Source: Saussurea involucrata
Taxonomy: Eukaryota; Streptophyta; Magnoliopsida; Asterales; Asteraceae
Length of the DNA: 64,000 bases
Assembly (NCBI GenBank): GCA_033807775.1
Contig: CM066314.1
Location: 98,186,929-98,250,928 of the forward strand
Direction of reading: 5' to 3'
The notes beneath the pieces were generated by a model. That model was given only the letters and a program-made list of their open reading frames with translations. It ran no database searches and was not told the origin of the DNA. A program made the position numbers and the translations under genes. Numbering within the stretch: position 1 is the stretch's first letter; the number at the start of each line of letters is the position of its first letter. Positions 46,996 to 56,852 of this stretch are shown here, piece after piece.

Positions 46996-48070
46996 AATGA
47001 AGAACATGTGGGTGTAAATTTTCTCCACAAAAAAAGTTACCGTTACAGAAGTTCCTAAGTGAAAATCTTTACAGAGGCTCTGTAGGTACAGAAGTTCTGT
47101 GATTTTGATAAACTTTTATCTCTGTAGATTGTATCTTTTGAAAATCGTTTGAAAAACGCAAGGAGAGGATCGATAAATTTTTAGTAGATAAATAGTCCTA
47201 CAGAGGTTTTTTTTTTTTTGGACCTCTGCCAGAGCCAGTAGAGGCTCTGTGACAGGAAATTTCTAATAGCTAATAATTTATAAACATTTTTGATCATCCA
47301 AGTTTTTGATTTGATTTAACAACGTATTTAGGACCTATTTGAAAGTTGATGTCCTAGAAAATTGTAAATCAAAAAAATTTTGAGCAGCAGAAGTCATATG
47401 AAAGATTTGAGTGATCTACAGAGGTTCTTTGGATGAAAGAACTCTGCAACTTATGACTTCTGTAGCTTTGTTCGTGTAATTGGTTTCCGAGATGACATTT
47501 CAAAAGATCGATAGAGGTTAAATTTGCGATCACAGAGCATATTCCTGGTAGAGCCTCTGTTGAGCTCAGCAGATGCTCTATGACCTCAAATTTCTCATAA
47601 CTCAAATTTTATGAACCTTTTCGATCTTTTGAGTTTTGAAATGTTATCAACAGTATATTTAGGACATATTTGACAATTTGTGTCCTAGAAAACTGTTTTC
47701 AAAAACCTAAAAGTACGAGATACCAATCTTTTGTTCTTTAAGTTCGGCGAGTGTGATTTCTTCTGTTGCATTCTTAGCTCCCCCTTGACTTATAAATCTC
47801 TGTAGATTCAGCAAGTTCTCCTTTTTCGCTCCCCCTTGATCTAACAACCTCTGTAGATCAAGTGTCTTCTTCTGCTTCCCCTTGACCTATGCTTGGATCA
47901 GAATAAGATAAGTTGTGTATAGGACATAGGTCAAGATCATCAGAGGTTCTGTAGAGGTCGTCAGAGATTCTGAGTAGACCTTACAGAAGCTCTGTGATAT
48001 CAAGAACTATTGTAGATTTAAGAATTTACATACAGAAAATAATAAAAAATATTTACAAAATATACAGTAT
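46996..48070 (-). other. H non-coding region between Gag and internal promoter
   Basis: No gene. It is rich in CAGAGnnTCTG-type words and CTCCCCCTTGA (RC polypurine) near 47778, 47832 and 47878. Corresponds to E 60285-61390. Confidence 0.75.
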
Positions 48071-48979
48071 CTAAGTTATACTTACAGAGGTTTTGGTTAC
48101 CCATATACGTATGGGTCCTATTGTATGAAACGCCTTTATGCATTTGTCATACATACCAGAAGTGAAAGGCATTTTGTCTTTTTGAGCATTTTGAACAGGT
48201 ATAGAGCCTTTCACTATCTAAACCTTTTTAAAAGTTTGATTAACTAATTTGTCCAACCTATTTTCACGCAAAAATTTTGATGTTGAGGTCTGAAGTTTTG
48301 AAAACATATTTGGCTTAAAAGAATTTTTTGAATTGAATTTCTTGATCCGTTTAGCAAAAATATTCTTTTTCCTTAAATTTTCCTCAAGCATCTTTTGGAG
48401 ATTAGATTTGCATCTTTTCTCCAACATGATTTCAGTTGATAAATTAGAGAGTCCTTTTGTTAGTTTGGATATTTCTGTTTTAAAAATTCTTCTCTCTCTT
48501 TCAAATTCATCTTTTTGACTTAAATCTTGAAATTTTTGAACCTTTAACTGTTCAGATTCTTTTCTTTCAGAATCAGATTCTTTCCTTTCTTTTTCAAGGG
48601 TATTCTGCAATTCTGAGATTTTACATGTAAGCTCCATAGACTTTGTTTCAAGAACAGTTTTCTTTTCTTCATAATTTCCTCTTTCATTGACCATAATCTT
48701 TTCAAAATTGGAAATTAGTTTAGAGAAGTTTGAACATTTTAGTTCAAGTCTTTTCTTTTCTTCATCTGACACATATAAGTTCTTTTTTAGTTCAAGATTT
48801 ACACTGTTTAAGAGTTTAACAGATTCTTTAAGTTTAGCAAAATTATCAGAAATAATAAGAATGCTTTTGTTCTTTTCATCTAGTTCTTTTTCAAGAGAAG
48901 GAATTATTTTGCGAAAATTTGTGCTGAGTTTTGAATAGAAAATTGAATCAGCATCACCACAAAATTTCATTCTAGACAT
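48071..48979 (-). pseudogene. gag: H Gag-like coiled-coil ORF
   Basis: ATG 48979 (MSRMKFCGDADSIFYSKLST). 253 codons to TAG 48218-48220, then open in the same frame to 48071 through GPIRIWVTK, the usual copia Gag end. Nearly all of it is charged coiled coil (KELDEKNKSILIISDNFAKL; ISELQNTLEKERKESDSERK). The copia Gag body and CCHC knuckles are absent. It corresponds to the extension half of E Gag, the part lying in E's candidate intron. The ORF therefore begins where other elements would have already made capsid and knuckle. Confidence 0.75.
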
Positions 48980-49155
48980 TTTAAATGAAGTTTTTAACGA
49001 AAGAAACAGTTTCTATGATGTTACCAGATCAAATAAATCGAAAATGGCAGTAAGACAGAATCTGTTTGTAGGAATGAAGAACAGGTTAAAAACAAACAGT
49101 TTCTATCACAAATCTTGTAAAAACGAGGATCACTTGATATTGAAAATCAAGCTTT

Positions 49156-49169
49156 GCTCTGATACCAAT
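49156..49169 (-). other. Primer-binding site of H
   Basis: ATTGGTATCAGAGC in element sense, immediately after the LTR end CCTACA; initiator-tRNA-Met type. Confidence 0.9.
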
Positions 49170-50026
49170 TGTAGGTTCCCGTTTTGCTTAAACAAGATTA
49201 TCAGATCTATTAGTTCAAGTTTAAGGTTTGATGCGGAAGCGTATTTGAAGAACTAACAGATAAGATTGATAGATTTAGAACACACAAAGTCAAATAAACA
49301 GTGACGAGAATAGATTTATAGCACAAAGACCCACTGTATTTAATATATCAAGAACACTTAGAACAGATTTGACGCTAATTGTTTGCAAGTGTTTTTGTGT
49401 TGTGTGTTGTTATAGTTAGGAAGAACTCAACATGAGTCTTCCTTTTATACTACTACAAAAGATCTATTCTAGACAAGAAACTGTTGCTACAGGAAACAAG
49501 AGATGGTATGAATAGTTGGAAAACTGCAAGCATTAAATGCCACAGACGTCTATGTTGTACTAAGCCCTATTGAGCCCACTCAGAGTTTGACACTAGTTGA
49601 AGTTGGACAGGGCATGCTACCATGCAAGTTGATGAACAGATCCTAGAACAGTAGCAAGATATTTCTTTAACAGTGGTAAGATATTATAAATATCCAAGTC
49701 TTTAGAGAGGATCGCAGAGGCTCTGTAATGGGTTACAGAGGTTCTGCGGCCTAGTCCTTTGTAGAGCAGTCTTTACTGGGTTCCTTGTCTTCTGAAGATG
49801 TCTGCAGAGGCTCTGTTTATTTGTGACAGGGGTTCTGAGTTCTTGATCTTCTGTAGCGTTCTTCTGTAGTTTCGTCGGACTGATCACTCTTGATCAAACT
49901 TCCTTTGATTCTTCTGAGATGCCCGGCAGAGCTTCTGTTGCACTCAGCAGAGCTTCTGTGGAAGTTTTTTTTTGGTACTTGGCCATTTTTCAATACTTCT
50001 AATATTCTAGAATATTGGAGCTAACA
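49170..50026 (-). repeat. 5' LTR of H (857 bp)
   Basis: TGTTAGCTCCAATATTC ... CCTACA. A TATA-like GTATAAAAGGAAGAC lies near 49445. Five CAGAG(G/C)(C/T)TCTG palindromes lie at 49715, 49736, 49805, 49927 and 49948. Confidence 0.93.
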
Positions 50027-51481
50027 GTAGGCTTTAGCTTTCTTGAATCTTCGGTCTTCATCAAAGCTTGTCAAAGTCAAAACGTCATCCAATCTTCAAA
50101 CAGCAAATAACGAACTTCTTTCTTCGAACAGGAGAATATGAATCTTCACACAAAGCTTTTTAATACAAATAAGCACAAGTTCAAGAAAAAGAGATCACAT
50201 AATGATCAATCGATTTTCCTCAAACTCTTGAAGAATTCTCCCCATTTCCATTGACTTGAGAATTTCATTCTTCAGTGTCGATCTTCATAAACGCGCGAGT
50301 TCAAAAGAAAGAGATCACTGAAATGATCAATCGATTTCTTAAAAACTCTTGAAGAATAAAACTCCCCCTATCATTTCTTGAAACGACGTCTTCTTTCTAC
50401 AAATCTCCCCGTTGACATTAAAACGAATATTTGATTTAAAACTTTCTTTGACATGTAATTGATGTAGACATTCTCCCCCTTTTTCGATGAAAGTGAGCAT
50501 CACGAGCATCGAAAATCTTTTCAATTTCAGTCACGGACAATCTGCCTCTTCAAAAACATTTCTTCCCCTTGAAAAACACGAACAATCTCCCCATAAGCGA
50601 AAGATCTTGCCCCCCCTAAAAATAAGAATTGTAGAGCAAGTTGATTTTCTCCCCCTAAAAATTTGCATAAAAATCATATAAGAGCACATTTTAACAAACT
50701 TATATAAAGAGAATAGAATTCATTGAACAACATTTTATAACTACTAACAATTAATCATTTGAACACCAAACAAAAGAAATTCAACTTAATGAAATGTAAC
50801 AGATATTTCCATCAAGTGAAATCAAATGCATGCGTTTGGATTAAAAAACAAGATATCATCGCGTATCGAGTTACAAAAGTTCAATTTCAACCCCTTTATA
50901 AAATCTATTTGGTTGACTAGCATGTGAAATATGATTAGCAACAAGCAAATGCACCTCTAAAACCTATAAGAATACTTTGCTCTTACTCACACTATTTGTC
51001 CAAAAACAGAATTTTCACAAATTTACAGGTTTATCGCGACTTTGTATTTTCCCCAAGTTTCAAGAGATGTGTGCTCTTAGGCATCTTTTCATATTGTGCA
51101 CATTGGCAACTTTTATTATGTGCTCATTGGCATCTTTTATAATCAAACAGTTTATTAAGACTAAGAAACACCGTAAACGTAACTTTCTAACTGGTCCTAT
51201 AGCAGGATTTGGGTCAGCCGATCCCAGACCAGTTGGCCTTAGGGGCTAGGTGACAAGCACCCCTTGGAACTTACTCTCCCGAACCAGAAAGGCTACATCG
51301 ATATACCTTAATCCCATCTGTACCAGTAGAACATAGCTTTCTACCTGGTTATATAGCAGGATTTGGGTCAGCCAATCCCAAATCAGTTGATCTTAGGGGC
51401 TAGGTAACGAGTACCCCTTGGGACTTAATCTCCCAAACCAGATAGGCCACAGGCACAGACTATCAAACTGAATGATTTTAT

Positions 51482-51512
<31 letters not shown>

Positions 51513-52410
51513 TTTTAACATCTCAATCACTTGGTTCAAAAACGTAGTGTTTATCCCATATTTTCATTTCCATTCATGTTTAAAACGAATAGGCTTTGTG
51601 AGCATTGTATTCTAAATAAGTCTAGATTTACACAATTTTGCACTTATATCAAAATCTCAAACATGTTTCGCTGACCTTTCGACTTATTTCAGAAGCAAAA
51701 GTAGAAACAAATATAACTCTGACGATACAAAAATGCTCGTAAAATCATCCTTAACACACATTTTATTCATTGAATTAAAAATTGAAGAATTTTTCACTTC
51801 ATTGAATTAAATTTGTGAAGGTTCAAACTTTCAACGTTAGTAGACATAAAATATAACACAATGTTACCTTTTTATCACAAAAAGATATGGCAATTAAAGT
51901 TCAAAAAGATATCACCTGATAAGTACGAGTTCTAAACTGATTTGTTTAGAAGTCTTAGCCATTGAAGTACGGGTCCTGAACTGAATTGTTCAGAAGCCAT
52001 TACCGTTGAAGTGCGGGTTTTGAACTGATGTGTTCAAAAGCCATTACCGTTGAAGTGCGGGTTTTGAACTGATTTGTTCAAAAGCCATAGTCTTTTATAT
52101 CTCTCCCCCTACAAAATACCAAAAGATTTACCAAATATCTCATGTATATATTAAAAGATAGAAAACTCCCTGAAAATATGTGATGTTCAATGTCTTCTTG
52201 AATGCACAAGTACTTCATCTTCCGAGAGTTCAACGCTTACCTCTAAATCTGCAAAACAGATTAAGTAGATTTTGGTACCCAACGAGTCTTGGGTCCTGAC
52301 ACGTTAAGCGGAGCTCTATAAGAAGGAAAATGGTAAGTACCATACCAATATTGAACATAATTATTATTAACAAAATCATTATTTCCGCAATAAGAATTAA
52401 CAAAATCATT
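50027..52410 (-). mobile_element. Element G, internal 3' region and gag tail
   Basis: Continuation of G on the far side of H. From right to left: gag tail 52410-52261 (NSYCGNNDFVNNNYVQYWYG ... WVPKST-stop), the acceptor-like TCTGTTTTGCAG (RC of 52249-52260), then non-coding sequence like F2's 3' region. That includes inverted hairpin units (51185-51455), GATGCCAATG repeats (51075-51145) and polypurine motifs near 52102, 50651, 50579, 50471 and 50342. Pol is missing. The copy is cut at 52410. Confidence 0.82.
51482..51508. repeat. (TA)n microsatellite
   Basis: About 13 TA units followed by a T-run, in the non-coding part of G. Confidence 0.95.
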
Positions 52411-52664
52411 ATTTCTACAAAGAGATCAGAAAAGTCGGCAGAGACAACAGAAGCTACAACTATTTCAAAGATGCCAAAATCTGATTCTCAGACCTCCAAT
52501 CTCTGCAAACAAAGTTTATCTTTCATTGTACTCAAATGTAAAATGCCTCTGGCATATTTCTAAATGAAAGAAATTTCGAGGTATTGTTTAACCTCTGTCT
52601 TATCTAACTTAGCCAAACTTAACTCAAGTTCAAATTTTTTATTTTTCACTACTTAGAGGGAGAT
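52411..52664 (+). mobile_element. 3' internal end of an E/H-type element
   Basis: Plus-strand sequence homologous to the last internal part of H (around 43260-43500): end of the accessory ORF region, TGCCTCTGGCATATTTCTAA, then a polypurine tract ACTTAGAGGGAGAT abutting the LTR at 52665. The rest of this upstream element is missing. Confidence 0.7.
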
Positions 52665-53517
52665 TGTTAGCTTCAATCTTCCTAAATATAGAAGTATTTA
52701 GAAGTAGTGAAAAATAGGCTAAGTGAAGAAAGCCTCTTACAGAGGCTCTGCCGACATTACCGAGAAATCAAGGTTAAAAAGCTACAGAAGCAGCAGAGGC
52801 TTCCTACAGAAGCTCTGTCATACGCACAAAGAAGACCAAAGACTCAGAATCCGGCGAAGACTGCTTCACAGAGGACCAGACCGCAGAACCTCTGTAATTC
52901 ATTACAGAGCCTCTGTGGTCCTCAATGAAGACTTGGAAGATATTACTGGATACGTTCATCAACTTGCATGGAAAAGTACTATCAAAACACGTGTCAAGCT
53001 CTGAGTGGACTCGATAGGGCAAGGTACAAAATAGACGTCTGCGCCATTTAATGCATTTACCAAAAGTACATCTGCTCCATTAAATGCGCATGGCTCAAAC
53101 AACTGCTCACACCATCCAGTCCACTGTTCACACCATCCAGTTTACTATTCATGCCGTAAAAGGAACAGTGACCTACTTCATAGTCTTCTAAGAGTAGTAT
53201 AAAAGGAAGTCTCATGTTGAGATCTTCCCAAGGACAAAAACACAAGGAATCACTAATACTCTCAAGCTTTATTGTCAAATATCTGAGTGTTATATTCTCA
53301 CACACACCAACAGTTCTTAATCTGTTCTTCGTGTTGTTATTATATATTGAATAACAGTAACTGTTCAAGAAATCCTTTTCATTCTTTACTGTTTTCGTTA
53401 TATATGTGCGTTCTAATATCTATCAAACATATCTGTTAGTTTAATACGCTTCCGCATCAAACTCTAAACTCCACTAATAGATTGTTAATCTTGATTAAGT
53501 GTATCTGGGATTCAACA
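52665..53517 (+). repeat. LTR shared by the upstream fragment and element E (853 bp)
   Basis: TGTTAGCTTCAATC ... GGGATTCAACA. It is preceded by a polypurine tract and followed by a primer site, so it is a 3' LTR for the left fragment and the 5' LTR of E. TATA box AGTATAAAAGG near 53196. CAGAnnnTCTG palindromes at 52740, 52807, 52884 and 52905. Confidence 0.9.
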
Positions 53518-53531
53518 ATTGGTATCAGAGC
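53518..53531 (+). other. Primer-binding site of E
   Basis: ATTGGTATCAGAGC directly after the LTR; initiator-tRNA-Met type. Confidence 0.92.
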
Positions 53532-53686
53532 ATTCCTTGATTTTCAATATAAAGTGATCCACTTATCAAGATTCGTGATAGATATTATTGAGATTTAAAA
53601 TTGTGTCTGGAAACTGCTTAAACCCAGAAAATCTTCAAGCTCATCGAAGTAACTCTTTAGTCATACTTTCTTTCTAAAATCTTCAA

Positions 53687-56600
53687 ATGACAAATACAAA
53701 TAATTTCTTTACTACTGGTTCTCTCACTAAACCTCCTACTCTCCTTCGATATGAATATCCTCAGTGGAAAATAAGAATGGTCCATTTTTTCGAGGGCACT
53801 GAAAAAAATCAAGTACAATATCTGTACAATCCTCCTCCTATTCCCATGACAGTAGTACCTCGTATACCTGCTACTGCTGAATCTGCCGAAATCCCCGAAC
53901 ATCAAAAACCAAAGCCAAAAGGGGAGTGGTCAACCGAAGATAAAGCAGAAGATGAAGTTGCTCAGAAAACCAAGAGGACATTAATTATGGCAATACCCAA
54001 CGAACCCTTTCAATCCTTGGATTCATGTGAAACAGCGCATGATCTGTGGAAAGAACTGGAAAGACAGTTGGAAGGAGGTGCTAAAACACAAAAAAACCGA
54101 AGAGCACAGTACATCAATGAATATCATGCATTCAGAGCCTCTGCAACAGAATCTCTGCAAGCAACATACGACAGATTCAACTCTCTAATCAACAAGTGCA
54201 GAAAATCAGGCATTGACAGAACTTCTGAAGAAAACAATGTCATGTTTTTAAAAAGTCTAAATGAAGAATGGCTCCAGCTGTCTATGTCCCTACAGACAAA
54301 TCAGGATCTAGACACCTGGACTCTCTCTGATCTTTACGGAACATTAGCCGCACAAGAATCTCAGATAGCACAGGCTAAAACACTAACCATTGCACCATAT
54401 GCATTGGTTAGTAAAACTAAAGAGGATGCACAGAGACCAAGAAATGATAAAGCCACAGAGGAGAAGAAGAAGGAGAAGAAGAAGATGGTGATAATTGACA
54501 GTGAAGAAGAAGAGCACGCAGAAAGGAAATAACTCTTGCGTCACTAGCTAAATCTTTAGCTCTATTGACAAAAGAGTTCAGAGGAAACAGAAGAGGTTCC
54601 GGAAATGAAAGATATGATAGAGACAACCAGGATGACAGAAGAGACAACAGAAGAGATGACAGAAGAGGAGAAGAATCAAGTGGCCGACAGAGGTCAAGCG
54701 ATAGAAATTACAGAGGGAATGACCGACAGATGTCAGATGACTCGGTAAGCCACACGCAGCAAGAATGCTACAAGTGCGGCAAACCTGGTCACTATGCAAA
54801 TGAATGTAGATCAGAGAAAGGCGGAAACCTACAGAAGTCCAATGATCGAACAAGAAACACTCCTCAAGGGTGTTTTAACTGCGGAAAACCAGGCCATTTT
54901 GCGAATGAATGCAGAAGCAGATCAAATCGCCCACAGAGGGACTCTGCTTTCTACAAAAAGAAAGCCGAATATTATGCTAAAAAATCCTTAATGGCAAAAG
55001 GACATTCTGAGGAGAACACAGAAGACTTCCAGTCAGACTCTACTTCTGACGATGAACATACCGCCAATGCCCTCTTCTGTGGCATGGCAGAAGTCGACTC
55101 CTGCACTGACTCTGAGGTATCTACTTCAAATTCCAACTCTTGTATTACCTCTGTAGATGATAATACACTTAGAATTAACATTGAATTAATTGAACTGAAA
55201 GAGATAAATCAAAGTATTCAGAAAATACTCACTTTCAATGAGAAAGAAGTACGACTTCTCACTCAAGAAAAAGAAAAGATTTTTTAGGAAAAAGAGAGAA
55301 TAGAAAAGAATTGGAACAAAACTCTAGATCCTTTAAAAAAACAAATTTCTGAATTAACCAATACTTTAAAAGATAAAACAAAAGAACTTTCAGTTTCAAG
55401 GAGCGAAACTACTGACATAAGAGCTCTTAAAGAATACTTTCAAAGAGAAAGAGAGGTATTATGGCAAGATTTACTCAGAAGAGAAGTTTTGCTTAAAAAC
55501 TATAAAGATGCACAGAAAGTTTATGAAAAAATAAACTCACAAATAGGGAGACGAGGTATAGGGTATGATGATATCACCCTAGGTGTTGAAGGCAAAAGAA
55601 ACAAACCTCTATCCTCGTTATTTGTGATTGGAAAAACTAACAAACCAGATTTTCCAAATCTAATCTCTGTAAGCAAACGGGCGAAAATCTCTGTGGATCC
55701 TTACTTGAAGAAACATAAAAAGATGATTAACGTGTGGTTTGAAAACACAGACTCATCATCTTCAACCTCTGTCAATAGAGGTATCAAACCAAAGAAATAT
55801 CTGAAAACACAAGATCAGATTGGTATCTTCAAATTTGGTAAACCAGAGACCCAAACACAGGTTGCTTTTGTCTGTTTGATAAACGTTGAAAAGAAATTAT
55901 CAGCAGAAGCTCCTGAGTTTAAACCCATTTTTTCAGAAGAAAACTTTAAAATTTTAATTGAAAAAGAAATTTTGGAAATATGGAAATCAAGCGTTTTAGA
56001 AAATTTCTGTACATCTTCTATAGATAAAACTCTCACTGAAGAAATCTTATTAGAAACCTCTGCAATCTATGAAAACTATTCTACAGAGGAAGAAAGCTCG
56101 TACGATACATGCTCAGAAAATCCAGCCTCTATTGAAAGAATTGACTCAACCTCTGTATACGAGGACGATTCATCCTCTGACAACTCAGAGACTGATTTCA
56201 AATCAGGGATAATTCACTGTGACACAGAGGATGTCAAATTCTCCTCTGAAGTTCCTCACAGAACTATTTCTCCAAAAGAGAAACTCACAGAGATTCCAAT
56301 CTGCCAAGATTTTCTAAATTTGAATCTACATATCAAAACCTCTGCTGAGCTTAAAAAGTTACAGAAGACCTCTATTGATCCTATAAGTTCTAGATTTTCA
56401 AAACCCAAGGTTAATAAATCTTTTTCTTCTGTGACAGTGATGAAAGAAGTTCACCACAGAAGCAACCCACAGAAGGCAGGTCCTAAACAGAGCTTTTGCA
56501 AACAACATTCAAGTATTCATAGATCTTCTAGTAATAGGAAATCTAATGTAAAGAAAGAATGTAATGCCTCTGTGGCTGAGTTTAAAAAATTCAATGAAAA

Positions 56601-56841
56601 ATTCAAGCAAATTACATCTCATATTCAATACTATCATTGCTTTGATCTTATGTCTAAACTTAATAATCATTTTTCAAGTCAAGTCTGTTTACTCTCTACG
56701 ACAATTCAAAAGTCAAATCCCACAAAGAAACAATCTGACTCTTCTGCAGAGAACAAAATGTATTTCAAGAATGCCAAGGCAAACTTGAAAAACTCTAACA
56801 AAATTGGACCCATATGGATATGGGTACCTAAATCTCTGTGA
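53687..56841 (+). pseudogene. gag: E gag, long form
   Basis: ATG 53687. It has a copia Gag body (YDRFNSLINKCRKSG; MFLKSLNEEWLQLSMSLQTN). A one-base frameshift near 54529 (AGGAAATAACT) moves the frame to 54529-56841. An Arg/Asp-rich stretch (NERYDRDNQDDRRDNRRDD) is followed by two CCHC knuckles (CYKCGKPGHYANEC, CFNCGKPGHFANEC). An acidic Ser region precedes a coiled coil interrupted by TAG 55285-55287, then a Ser-rich extension ending GPIWIWVPKSL with TGA 56839-56841. From 55117 on the sequence lies within the candidate intron, so the TAG would affect only the long Gag. Pol is in a different frame here. Confidence 0.85.
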
Positions 56842-56852
56842 TTGTCCTGCAG
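55117..56852 (+). other. Candidate intron in E between Gag body and Pol
   Basis: Donor GACTCTGAG|GTATCTAC at 55117 and acceptor TGTCCTGCAG|AAGAAG ending 56852; 1,736 bp, phase 0. The length leaves remainder 2 on division by 3, exactly the offset between gag and pol frames. Splicing therefore fuses them in frame (..TDSE to KKYVPIWYLDSG). The donor resembles C's AAG|GTATCACC and lies at the equivalent place, in the acidic region after the knuckles. Splicing is inferred. Confidence 0.62.

Larger units (their letters stand above)
42584..50026 (-). mobile_element. Element H: complete pol-less copia-derived element
   Basis: Minus orientation: 5' LTR 50026-49170, primer site 49169-49156, Gag-like ORF from 48979, non-coding region, internal promoter-like block, long accessory ORF 46725-43440, polypurine tract, 3' LTR 43251-42584. 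Target duplications GCAGG (42579-42583) and GTAGG (50027-50031) differ at one base. The LTRs match apart from a 190-bp deletion in the 3' copy and about five substitutions, so it is young. Pol is absent: the Gag end (GPIRIWVTK) runs straight into post-pol sequence. It lies inside G. Confidence 0.92.
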
